64,000 nucleotides of DNA from DASQBT01 sp963782495 (GTDB taxonomy: Bacteria > Pseudomonadota > Gammaproteobacteria > Burkholderiales > Thiobacillaceae): positions 62,001 through 126,000 of the forward strand of contig CAWAJU010000003.1 in the NCBI GenBank assembly GCA_963782495.1, written 5' to 3'. Positions 15,659-24,401 of the stretch are shown here, in pieces. The first letter of the stretch is position 1; every line of letters starts with the position of its first letter. The notes below the pieces were generated by a model. The model ran no database searches, was not told where the DNA came from, and was given only the letters and a program-made list of their open reading frames with translations. Made by a program: the position numbers and the translations under genes.

Positions 15659-17463
15659 CCGGCAATGGCTATTTGCAACTCGCCCTCTACGTCGCGGTCC
15701 TGCTGCTTGGCGCTTGGCCGCTGGGGCTCTACATGGCCCGCGTCTACCGCGACGAGCTGCCCGGCTTCGTGCGCTGGCTGCGCCCGGTAGAGCGCGGCAT
15801 CTACCGGGTCGGCGGGGTCAAGGCCGACGACGACATGCACTGGACCCGCTACGCCTTTGCCATGCTCGCCTTCAACCTGCTCGGCTTCCTGGCGGTTTAT
15901 GCCTTGCAGCGGCTGCAGGTCTGGCTGCCGCTGAACCCCGACGGCATGGCCAGCACCACCGCGGATTCGGCCTTCAACACCGCGGTGAGCTTCGCCACCA
16001 ACACCAACTGGCAGGGCTACGGCGGCGAGACCACCATGAGCTACCTTACCCAGATGCTGGGGCTGACGGTGCAGAATTTTCTTTCTGCTGCTTCCGGCAT
16101 GGCGGTGCTGGTCGCCCTGATGCGCGGCTTCACCCAGCGAGAGGCGAATGGCGTGGGCAACTTCTGGGTGGACATGGTGCGTTCCACCCTGTACATCCTG
16201 CTGCCCCTGTCATTGATTCTGGCGCTGGCGCTGGTGAGCCAGGGCGTGGTGCAGACCTTCACGCCACACCAGACCGCGCAACTGGTCCAGGCTGTCGAAT
16301 ACGAGCAGCCCAAGACCGGCGCCGACGGCCAAGCGCTCAAGGATGCGCAAGGCCAGCCGGTGATGGAGAAGCTCACGGCCAAGGAACAGACCATTGCGGT
16401 CGGTCCGGCCGCCTCGCAGATTGCCATCAAGCAGCTCGGCACCAACGGCGGCGGCTTCTTCAACGTCAACTCCGCCCATCCATTCGAGAATCCCACTCCG
16501 CTGTCCAATTTCCTTGAGGTGCTGGCCATTCTGCTCATTCCCGCGGGGCTGTGCTTCACCTTCGGCCGCTGGGTCGGCGCCCTTCGCCAGGGCGGAGCGC
16601 TGCTGGGAGCCATGACGGTGATCTTCGTCGCCCTGCTGGCGCTGTGCGTGTGGGCCGAGCAAGCCGGGAATCCGATGTTTGACCGGCTCGGCTTGGCGAC
16701 CCAGGCGTCCGACCTGCAATCCGGCGGCAACATGGAAGGCAAGGAAACCCGCTTCGGCATCGCCAACTCTGCGCTATGGGCCACCGCCACCACCGCGGCA
16801 TCGAACGGCTCGGTCAATTCCATGCATGACTCCTATACGCCGCTGGGAGGCCTGGTGCCAATGTGGCTGATGCAGTTGGGCGAAGTTGTGTATGGCGGAG
16901 TCGGTTCCGGCCTCTACGGCATGATCATCTTCGCCATTGTCGCGGTCTTCGTCGCCGGCCTGATGATAGGCCGCACGCCGGAATACTTGGGCAAGAAGGT
17001 CGAGGCCTTCGAAATGAAGATGGCGGCGGTCGCCATCCTGATGCCCCCGCTGGTGGTGCTGGTCGGCACCGCCATCGCCGTGGTGCTGGACGTCGGCCGC
17101 GCCGGCATCCTCAATCCCGGCGTGCACGGCTTCTCGGAGATCCTCTACGCGTTCTCCTCGGCCGGCAACAACAACGGCAGCGCCTTCGCCGGACTCTCGG
17201 CCAATACGCCGTTCTACAACATCGCGCTCGGCTTCGTCATGCTGTTTTCACGCTACTGGCTGATGGTTCCGGTGCTGGCCATCGCCGGCGCGCTGGCGGC
17301 GAAGAAGAGCGTGCCGCCTTCGGCCGGCACCTTGCCGACCGATACGCCACTGTTCGTAGTGCTGCTGGTCGGCACGGTCATCATCGTGGGCGCGCTGACC
17401 TTCCTGCCCGCCCTGGCCCTCGGCCCGATGGTCGAGCACCTGCAAATGATCGGCGCGCACTAA
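15655..17463 (+). CDS. kdpA: K+-transporting ATPase potassium-binding subunit KdpA
   Basis: A 602-aa polytopic inner-membrane protein, the channel-like subunit that selects and binds K+. Selectivity-filter-like segments of its four M-P-M repeats are visible as NTNWQGYGGET near 120-130, QLGTNGGGFFN near 259-269 and SSAGNNNGSAF near 501-511. Length is slightly above the usual 550-600. It begins by overlapping kdpF by 4 bp and is followed after 9 bp by kdpB. Confidence 0.97.
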   Translation: MTGNGYLQLALYVAVLLLGAWPLGLYMARVYRDELPGFVRWLRPVERGIYRVGGVKADDDMHWTRYAFAMLAFNLLGFLAVYALQRLQVWLPLNPDGMASTTADSAFNTAVSFATNTNWQGYGGETTMSYLTQMLGLTVQNFLSAASGMAVLVALMRGFTQREANGVGNFWVDMVRSTLYILLPLSLILALALVSQGVVQTFTPHQTAQLVQAVEYEQPKTGADGQALKDAQGQPVMEKLTAKEQTIAVGPAASQIAIKQLGTNGGGFFNVNSAHPFENPTPLSNFLEVLAILLIPAGLCFTFGRWVGALRQGGALLGAMTVIFVALLALCVWAEQAGNPMFDRLGLATQASDLQSGGNMEGKETRFGIANSALWATATTAASNGSVNSMHDSYTPLGGLVPMWLMQLGEVVYGGVGSGLYGMIIFAIVAVFVAGLMIGRTPEYLGKKVEAFEMKMAAVAILMPPLVVLVGTAIAVVLDVGRAGILNPGVHGFSEILYAFSSAGNNNGSAFAGLSANTPFYNIALGFVMLFSRYWLMVPVLAIAGALAAKKSVPPSAGTLPTDTPLFVVLLVGTVIIVGALTFLPALALGPMVEHLQMIGAH

Positions 17464-17472
17464 GGAAAAATC

Positions 17473-19536
17473 ATGCACAAGACTCAATCGCTCTATGACC
17501 CCAGCCTGATGCGGACGGCGCTGTGGGACTCTTTGAAGCGCCTGTCGCCCCGCCACCAGATCAAGAACCCGGTGATGTTCGTGGTGTGGCTGGGCAGCGT
17601 CCTCACCTCCGGGCTGTTTATCCAGGCTTTGGTAGGACAGGGCGAGGCGTCCGCGGGTTTCATCCTCGCCATCTCTCTATGGCTGTGGTTCACCGTACTC
17701 TTTGCCAACTTTGCCGAGGCGATGGCCGAGGGCCGCGGCAAGGCCCAGGCCGACGCGCTGCGCGGCCTGCGCAAGACCGTCTTGGCGAAAAAGCTGATTG
17801 AACCACATTACGGCTCCAAATGGAATCCGGCACGTTCCGGGGACCTGCGCCGCGGCGACGTGGTCGTGGTCCATGCGAGCGAGGTGATTCCCGCCGATGG
17901 CGAGGTGATAGAAGGCGTCGCCTCGGTTGACGAGTCGGCCATTACCGGCGAATCGGCGCCGGTAATCCGCGAATCGGGTGGTGATTTTTGCGCTGTCACC
18001 GGTGGCACCCGGGTGCTGTCCGACTGGCTGGTGATCCGGGTGATGGTCAATCCGGGCGAGACCTTCCTCGACCGCATGATCGGCATGGTGGAAGCGGCGA
18101 AGCGCCAGAAGACCCCCAATGAAATCGCGCTGACCATCTTGCTGGTGGCCCTGACCCTGGCCTTCCTCAAAGCCACCGCCACCCTGCTGCCCTTCTCTTT
18201 GTTCAGTGTGGGCGTGGCCCATGCGGGCGCGCCGATCACAGTCACTGTGTTGGTTGCGTTGCTCGTCTGCCTGATCCCAACGACCATTGGTGGACTGCTT
18301 TCGGCCATCGGCATCGCCGGCATGGGCCGAATGATGGAAAAGAACGTGATCGCCATGTCGGGACGGGCGGTGGAAGCTGCCGGCGATGTGGATGTGCTGT
18401 TGTTGGACAAGACTGGCACCATCACCCTGGGCAACCGGCAGGCGACTGAATTCATTCCTGCATCGGACGCACACCTGAGGGACATCACCGAAGCCGCAAT
18501 GCTTGCCTCGCTGGCTGACGAAACCCCTGAGGGGCGGTCGATCGTGACCCTGGCCAAGGACAGGCTTGCGCTCAAGGGCCATGATATTCATGCCGATGGC
18601 GCAGGATTCGTGCATTTTTCCGCCCAGACACGCATGAGCGGGATCGACTGGCAGGGGCGCAGCATACGCAAGGGCGCCGCGAGTGCAATCCAGCAGCACG
18701 TGGCAGCGCTGGGGGGCAACTGGCCGCCCTCGGTGCAGACGGCGGTCGATGAAATCGCGCGCCGCGGCTCCACTCCCTTGGTGGTCTCCGAGGGAAGGCG
18801 CGTGCTTGGCGTCGTGGAACTCAAGGACATCGTCAAGGGTGGCATCAAGGAACGCTTTGCCGAGATGCGTCGCATGGGCATCAGGACAGTGATGATCACC
18901 GGCGACAACCGACTTACCGCTGCCGCCATTGCCGCCGAAGCGGGGGTGGACGACTTCCTCGCCGAAGCGACACCGGAAGACAAGCTAAAGCTCATCCGCC
19001 AGTACCAGGCGGAAGGGCGGCTGGTCGCGATGACCGGCGACGGCACCAACGATGCGCCGGCACTGGCCCAGGCCGACGTGGCGGTGGCCATGAACACCGG
19101 AACGCAGGCTGCCAAGGAAGCCGGCAACATGGTGGACCTGGATTCCAACCCGACCAAACTGGTTGAGGTAGTGGAGACCGGCAAACAAATGTTAATGACG
19201 CGGGGTTCGCTGACCACATTCAGCATTGCCAATGATGTGGCCAAATACTTCGCGATCATCCCCGCTGCCTTTGCCACGACCTATCCGGCACTCAGCGCCC
19301 TGAATGTCATGCGGCTCGCCACACCCTCTTCCGCCATTCTTTCGGCCGTGATCTTCAATGCCTTGATCATTGTCGCCCTGATTCCACTTGCGCTGAAAGG
19401 AGTCAAATACCGGCCCTTGGGTGGGGCGGCCATCCTGCGCCGCAATCTGTGGATCTACGGGGTCGGCGGATTGGTCGTGCCCTTCATTGGCATCAAGGCC
19501 ATCGACCTGATCCTGGTCGGTCTGAATCTCGTTTAA
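17473..19536 (+). CDS. kdpB: K+-transporting P-type ATPase subunit KdpB
   Basis: The 687-aa catalytic subunit of the high-affinity K+ pump. The phosphorylation motif DKTGT starts at D312, the A-domain TGES motif is at 158-161 (its serine is the inhibitory phosphorylation site in E. coli KdpB), and the hinge GDGTNDAPALAQADV is near 517-531. Transmembrane helices group at the N-terminus (about 33-82), the middle (about 217-285) and the C-terminus. A GGAAAAATC leader precedes the ATG. Confidence 0.98.
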   Translation: MHKTQSLYDPSLMRTALWDSLKRLSPRHQIKNPVMFVVWLGSVLTSGLFIQALVGQGEASAGFILAISLWLWFTVLFANFAEAMAEGRGKAQADALRGLRKTVLAKKLIEPHYGSKWNPARSGDLRRGDVVVVHASEVIPADGEVIEGVASVDESAITGESAPVIRESGGDFCAVTGGTRVLSDWLVIRVMVNPGETFLDRMIGMVEAAKRQKTPNEIALTILLVALTLAFLKATATLLPFSLFSVGVAHAGAPITVTVLVALLVCLIPTTIGGLLSAIGIAGMGRMMEKNVIAMSGRAVEAAGDVDVLLLDKTGTITLGNRQATEFIPASDAHLRDITEAAMLASLADETPEGRSIVTLAKDRLALKGHDIHADGAGFVHFSAQTRMSGIDWQGRSIRKGAASAIQQHVAALGGNWPPSVQTAVDEIARRGSTPLVVSEGRRVLGVVELKDIVKGGIKERFAEMRRMGIRTVMITGDNRLTAAAIAAEAGVDDFLAEATPEDKLKLIRQYQAEGRLVAMTGDGTNDAPALAQADVAVAMNTGTQAAKEAGNMVDLDSNPTKLVEVVETGKQMLMTRGSLTTFSIANDVAKYFAIIPAAFATTYPALSALNVMRLATPSSAILSAVIFNALIIVALIPLALKGVKYRPLGGAAILRRNLWIYGVGGLVVPFIGIKAIDLILVGLNLV

Positions 19537-19546
19537 GGAGTCGATA

Positions 19547-20125
19547 ATGGCAAAGGAACTCAAACCCGCACTGCTTATCTTCGTTGTCCTAACCCTGATC
19601 ACCGGTGCGATCTACCCGGCGCTGGTCACCGTCATCGCCCAACTTGCGTTCAAGGATGAAGCCAATGGCAGCCTGATTCAGCGGGATGGCAAAATTGTCG
19701 GGTCAGGCCTAATCGGCCAGCCCTTCTCCGATCCGAAATACTTCTGGGGCCGACCCTCCGCAACGACCCCGATGCCCTACAACGGTGGTTCATCCTCAGG
19801 TTCCAATCTGGGGCCGTTGAATCCGGCGCTGGAGGACGCCGTCGAGGCTCGCATAGCGGTGCTCAAGTCGGCCGACCCGGGCAACGCTGGGCCGATTCCG
19901 GTTGACTTGGTCACCTCTTCCGCCAGCGGACTGGACCCGCAGATCAGCCCGGCGGCGGCTGAATATCAGGTGATGCGCGTCGCGCGCCTGCGCAAGCTGC
20001 CAGCCGGGGAAGTCCGCCGTTTGGTGGCGGGGCATACTGAATCGCGCCAGCTTGGCGTGCTGGGCGAGCCGCGGGTAAACGTGCTGATGCTAAACCTGGC
20101 GCTGGACCGGCTATCCAGACCGTAA
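19547..20125 (+). CDS. kdpC: K+-transporting ATPase subunit KdpC
   Basis: A 192-aa protein with one N-terminal transmembrane helix (about 9-30) and a periplasmic domain. Family blocks include GSGLIGQPFSDPKYFWGRPS (about 50-69), the SGSNLGP segment and VTSSASGLDPQISPAAA (about 124-140). KdpC associates with KdpA and KdpB and raises K+ affinity of the pump. An AAGGAG ribosome-binding site is 7 bp before the ATG. Confidence 0.97.
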   Translation: MAKELKPALLIFVVLTLITGAIYPALVTVIAQLAFKDEANGSLIQRDGKIVGSGLIGQPFSDPKYFWGRPSATTPMPYNGGSSSGSNLGPLNPALEDAVEARIAVLKSADPGNAGPIPVDLVTSSASGLDPQISPAAAEYQVMRVARLRKLPAGEVRRLVAGHTESRQLGVLGEPRVNVLMLNLALDRLSRP

Positions 20126-20134
20126 ACTATTGCC

Positions 20135-22849
20135 ATGGCTGCTAACGACTCAGAAACCAGACCTGATCCTGATGCCCTGCTTGCCCGCATTGAGGCCGAT
20201 GCCGAACGGGCCAGGAAGGGCAAGCTGAAGATATTTTTTGGTGCCTGCCCGGGAGTAGGCAAGACCTATTCGATGCTGAACGCGGCACGGACCCTGCGAA
20301 GCCAAGGGATTGAGGTAGTGGTAGGGGTGGCCGAAACGCACGGCCGTTTCGAGACCGCGCAACTGCTGGACGGACTGGAAGTGTTACCAACCAAGGTAAT
20401 GAGCTACCAAGGCAGGGAACTGCGGGAGTTCGACCTGGATGCAGCGCTTGCTCGCAAGCCCGCCTTGATTCTGGTGGACGAACTCGCTCATTCGAATGTG
20501 CCCGGCTCACGCCATCCCAAACGTTGGCAGGATGTGGAAGAACTGCTGGCAGCAGGCATTGATGTCTATTCAACGGTGAACGTCCAACATCTGGAAAGTT
20601 TGAACGACATCGTCGGCAGCATCACCGGGATACAGGTGCGCGAGACCCTGCCGGACCGGGTGTTCGAGCAGGCCGACGAAGTCGCTTTGGTCGACTTGCC
20701 ACCGGACGAGTTGTTGCAGCGGATGAAGGACGGCAAGGTCTATCTCGCCCAGCAGGCCGAGCATGCCATCCGGAATTTCTTTCGCAAGGGCAACCTCATC
20801 GCTTTGAGGGAGCTGGCTCTGCGCCGCACCGCCGATCGCGTGGACGCACAGATGCGGGAATACCGCACTGACAAAGCCATTGCCACAGTCTGGCAGGCCA
20901 AGGAGCGCCTCCTGGTCTGCGTCGGACCTGGAGCAGGCGGGGACAGGCTGGTGCGTGCCTCTTCACGCTTGGCGGCCAGTTTGCATGCGGACTGGATTGC
21001 CGCCTATGTCGAGACTCCGCGACTGCAGCGCTTGTCGGATGCCAATCGCGACAAGATTCTGAAGACGCTGGCCCTGGCCCGAGAACTGGGTGCCGAGACC
21101 ACAATCCTCTCCGGTCAGGAAGATGTGCAAACCATGTTGACCTATGCACGCAGCCGCAATGTCTCCAAGCTGGTTGTGGGCAAGAGTCTGCGAACGGGGC
21201 TGTCGCGCTTGCTGCGCGCATCCTTGTCGGATCGTTTGTCCGCAATGGCCGAGGACGTGGACGTGTACGTCGTGGCCCATGAGGAAGAAGCGCCACCCGC
21301 AGGCGAAATCGTCGCCCTGTCACTCGATCCGGAAATGGAATCGTCGGCCGGACACAAGTGGCCGGGTTATGCGTCGGCACTGGGCGTGTGTGCCGCAACT
21401 ACCGTCCTGGATGGATTTCTCGCGCCTCACTTTGACCTGGCCAACCTGATCATGTTCTACCTGGTCGGGGTGGTTTGGGTGGCAGCCCTTTTCGGCCGCG
21501 GCCCGGCCATTTTGGGCTCTGTCATCAACGTAATGGCCTTTGACCTTTTTTTTGTTCCCCCGCATCTGTCATTTACTGTTGCTGACACCCGCTACTTAAC
21601 GACGTTCGCCATCATGCTGGTGGTGGCGCTGACCATCAGCACTCTGGCGGCCAACCTGCGCTATCAGGCACGCATCGCGGTCTTCCGCGAACGTCGAACC
21701 CAGGCGCTCAACGAACTGGGCAGGGAACTGGCAGGCGCCCTTATGGTGGAACAAATTGTGGAAATGGCCAGAAATCACCTGGAGGGACTATTTCAGGCCA
21801 AGGTGTGCATTCTGCTCCCCGATGCGAGCGGCAAAGTTCATTCCCCGACCCTGCTGGCCTCGCACCATGATCTTCCGCTTGACCTCGCGATTGCCCAATG
21901 GGTTTATGACAACCAACAACCGGCGGGGCTGGGAACGCCGAGCCTGGCGGGTGCCCCGATGTATTACTTGCCGCTCAGGGCGCCAATGCGAACCCGGGGG
22001 GTATTGGCCATGCTGCCCAGTGAGAAGCGCCTGCTTTTCCTGCCTGAACAGTCCCGCCTGCTGGAAACGCTGGCAGGTCAGATCGCACTCGCTCTGGAGC
22101 GTGTGCATTATGTGGAAGTGGCCCAGGACGCGCTGGTGCGCATGGAGTCGGAACGCCTGCGAAATGGTTTGCTATCGGCTTTGTCACATGATTTGCGTAC
22201 ACCGCTTACGGTGCTGGTTGGACTGGCGGATTCGCTGCCCATGGCGGGGCCGCCGCTGTCTGACGCTCAAGCCGAGATTGCACAGGCCATCCGTGTCGAG
22301 TCCATACGCACCAGCGTCATGGTGAGCAATCTGCTCGACATGGCCCGACTTCAGGAAGGCAACGTCCAGATCAAACGCGAATGGCAGCCGCTTGAAGAGG
22401 TCCTGGGGACAGCCATGCAGAGTCTGGGCAAGCTACTTGCTAAACATTCCGTGCATATCGATCTGCCTGCTGACCTGCCGCTGCTGGAATTTGACACCGT
22501 GCTGATGGAACGGGTCTTCATTAATCTGTTGGAGAACGCAGGAAAATACACACCGGCAGGCAGTCGCATCGAGATTGAGGCCCGGCGTGAAGAGGACGAG
22601 GTCCGCATCACAGTCTCGGACAATGGTCCGGGGCTGCCGAGCGGCAAGGAAGAACAACTATTCGAGAAATTCACCCGCGGCCATGAGGAGTCATCTGTCA
22701 GCGGCGTAGGCCTGGGATTGTCCATTGTTCGTGCCATCATTCAGGCTCACAAGGGAACCGTGCGGGCGGAAAATCGTCCGGAAGGTGGCGCGCGATTCAT
22801 TATCACCCTGCCGGCCGGCGAACCGCCCCCTGTTCCCATGGATACTTGA
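20135..22849 (+). CDS. kdpD: Sensor histidine kinase KdpD
   Basis: A 904-aa sensor of K+ limitation. The N-terminal KdpD domain carries the Walker-A-like GACPGVGKT at 36-44 and VDELAHSNVPGSRH near 111-124, followed by a USP-like domain (about 250-370), four closely spaced transmembrane segments (about 405-500) and a GAF-like region. The histidine kinase core has SALSHDLRTPL with phospho-acceptor H685, then N-box (LLENAGKYTPAG) and G-boxes (SDNGPGLP, GVGLGLSIV). It overlaps kdpE at TGATG. Confidence 0.97.
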   Translation: MAANDSETRPDPDALLARIEADAERARKGKLKIFFGACPGVGKTYSMLNAARTLRSQGIEVVVGVAETHGRFETAQLLDGLEVLPTKVMSYQGRELREFDLDAALARKPALILVDELAHSNVPGSRHPKRWQDVEELLAAGIDVYSTVNVQHLESLNDIVGSITGIQVRETLPDRVFEQADEVALVDLPPDELLQRMKDGKVYLAQQAEHAIRNFFRKGNLIALRELALRRTADRVDAQMREYRTDKAIATVWQAKERLLVCVGPGAGGDRLVRASSRLAASLHADWIAAYVETPRLQRLSDANRDKILKTLALARELGAETTILSGQEDVQTMLTYARSRNVSKLVVGKSLRTGLSRLLRASLSDRLSAMAEDVDVYVVAHEEEAPPAGEIVALSLDPEMESSAGHKWPGYASALGVCAATTVLDGFLAPHFDLANLIMFYLVGVVWVAALFGRGPAILGSVINVMAFDLFFVPPHLSFTVADTRYLTTFAIMLVVALTISTLAANLRYQARIAVFRERRTQALNELGRELAGALMVEQIVEMARNHLEGLFQAKVCILLPDASGKVHSPTLLASHHDLPLDLAIAQWVYDNQQPAGLGTPSLAGAPMYYLPLRAPMRTRGVLAMLPSEKRLLFLPEQSRLLETLAGQIALALERVHYVEVAQDALVRMESERLRNGLLSALSHDLRTPLTVLVGLADSLPMAGPPLSDAQAEIAQAIRVESIRTSVMVSNLLDMARLQEGNVQIKREWQPLEEVLGTAMQSLGKLLAKHSVHIDLPADLPLLEFDTVLMERVFINLLENAGKYTPAGSRIEIEARREEDEVRITVSDNGPGLPSGKEEQLFEKFTRGHEESSVSGVGLGLSIVRAIIQAHKGTVRAENRPEGGARFIITLPAGEPPPVPMDT

Positions 22850-23553
22850 TGGAAGAACCGCGCTCACTTGCCCATACTGTCCTTATCATCGAGGACGAAC
22901 CGCAGATTCGTCGCTTCGTTCGCACGGCATTGGAGTCTGAGGGGTGCATCGTGGCCGAGGCAGAAAATGCCAAGCGCGGTCTCGTGGAGGCTGGCACGCG
23001 CAAACCCGATCTGATCATTCTGGATCTTGGATTACCCGATCGGGATGGAGTCGATGTCGTGCGGGATGTACGCACCTGGTCTGCCGTCCCGATCCTGATA
23101 CTCTCCGCTCGCGTTGAAGAAAGAGACAAGGTGACCGCGCTGGACGCAGGAGCGGACGACTACCTCACCAAACCATTCGGAGTGGCTGAGCTGCTTGCAC
23201 GGGTACGTGCCCTATTGCGCCGCACACGCATTCCCGGTAGCGAGGTGCCGGTGGTCTCATTCGGCGAAGTTACGGTAGATCTGGCCCGCCGGCAGGTCAC
23301 CCGAGGCGGATCGGAGGTGCACCTCACGCCCATCGAATACAAACTTCTCGCCCTGTTAATCAGCAACGCTGGCCGAGTGCTCACCCATCGGTTGTTGCTG
23401 CAGGAGGTATGGGGACCAAGCCATACCGAGGATACGCACTATCTTCGCGTATATATGACGGGTCTACGCCGCAAATTGGAAGTGAACCCAACACAACCCA
23501 GTTTCATACGCACTGAATCCGGGGTGGGATTCCGCCTGGTACTCGACAAGTGA
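22849..23553 (+). CDS. kdpE: Response regulator KdpE
   Basis: A 234-aa OmpR/PhoB-type regulator. The receiver domain holds the acidic pair ED at 15-16, phospho-acceptor D59 (LIILDLGLPD) and K108-equivalent in DDYLTKPFG; the winged-helix domain follows from about 130. The ATG at 22849 shares its A with the kdpD stop (TGATG), so it is translationally coupled; an alternative TTG sits one codon earlier. It should activate the kdp promoter, and the operator candidate at 15377-15393 is noted. Confidence 0.96.
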   Translation: MEEPRSLAHTVLIIEDEPQIRRFVRTALESEGCIVAEAENAKRGLVEAGTRKPDLIILDLGLPDRDGVDVVRDVRTWSAVPILILSARVEERDKVTALDAGADDYLTKPFGVAELLARVRALLRRTRIPGSEVPVVSFGEVTVDLARRQVTRGGSEVHLTPIEYKLLALLISNAGRVLTHRLLLQEVWGPSHTEDTHYLRVYMTGLRRKLEVNPTQPSFIRTESGVGFRLVLDK

Positions 23554-23869
23554 ATGACCCAATTTTGACTGCCGATCACCGTGGCGCAGGCTAGGTGGCC
23601 AGGTTCCAGCCAGAATTGGACACTCGGGCGCATTACCGTGAACGACAGGGCGTGGCCGAGTTCTGCCCGGTTGGGGGTGTAGCTGAAAGCGACCATTCGC
23701 CCAAACTGAAGCATTGCCTCTGCCATTCGTTCCGACGAATTGCCATACCTTCGTGCAATCCTTCTGATCGACCAGACGGGCGGGAATAGGCCTTGATCTG
23801 ATCCACCCCTCAATTTCCGCAACTGAACTTTTTGGCGCCCAACCATCAAACCCGCTAAACTTCCTCCAT
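23554..23869. other. 316-bp intergenic region after kdpE
   Basis: No convincing gene or intrinsic terminator is visible. On the minus strand at 23683-23696 it contains ATGGTCGCTTTCAG, a close copy of the element upstream of kdp (15192-15205). The sequence around it has the look of a decayed dispersed intergenic repeat. The right end should hold the promoter for the metal-uptake gene run. Confidence 0.5.
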
Positions 23870-24181
23870 ATGCGTATGCGTCGCTATCTGCATCCCTTCC
23901 TGCTGGTATTCGCCTTCCTGTTTGCGCAGGTGGGCTATACGGCGCACCTGGCTACGCACCTGGTGGTGCCTGCCAGCCAGGACCAGGGTCAGGCGCATGA
24001 CGGCCCGTGCGAGTTGTGCGTCGCCTATGGGCAGCTAGGCAGTGGCCCGCTTGCCTTCACGCTGTTTCAGCCGCCGCTGCTGGCGGCGGTTCAGGACTGG
24101 GTGCTTGCTGCCTGGCCTGACTTTCAACCTGTCTATTCCATATACGCCCGCGCCCGGGCGCCGCCTTCTCACCTCGTCTGA
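23870..24181 (+). CDS. Small exported DUF2946-like protein
   Basis: A 103-aa protein with a signal peptide or anchor (about residues 6-24, after MRMRRYL). The mature part holds histidines (HLATHLV, QAHDG), a CELC pair and a closing ARAPP, a pattern I associate with DUF2946-like small proteins near metal-transport genes. The Cys and His residues could bind metal. The start may instead be the ATG two codons later. It precedes the zinc-type outer-membrane protein, binding protein and permease genes, which suggests a periplasmic metal-related role. The family call is tentative. Confidence 0.6.
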   Translation: MRMRRYLHPFLLVFAFLFAQVGYTAHLATHLVVPASQDQGQAHDGPCELCVAYGQLGSGPLAFTLFQPPLLAAVQDWVLAAWPDFQPVYSIYARARAPPSHLV

Positions 24182-24207
24182 GTTCTGAGGAACCGCTGAG
24201 CAAGCGG

Positions 24208-24270
24208 TCATTGCGACAAGTGCATTGAAGTGGCAATCCAAATTGCCGCGAATCAATGCGCTGGATTGCC
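24208..24270. repeat. Relict dispersed palindromic repeat
   Basis: TCATTGCGA at 24208-24216 is followed by GGCAATCCA (24232-24240) and its inverse TGGATTGCC (24262-24270). This is the skeleton of the TCATTGCGA...GCAATCC...GGATTGC... palindromic elements that are common between genes of proteobacteria. The copy is decayed. A 6-bp hairpin (ACCGCT/AGCGGT, 24192-24208) adjoins it. Confidence 0.5.
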
Positions 24271-24401
24271 CCGTCATGTCTTGGGCCGCACGGCCAAAGG
24301 CTGAACCGTTTGCAATGGCAAGCAAGCGAAACTTACTCACTTTCCTGATTCATTCGCCGGCCTGTGGTCAGGGCTGCGCTATTTTCCGACGAGGATGAAC
24401 C

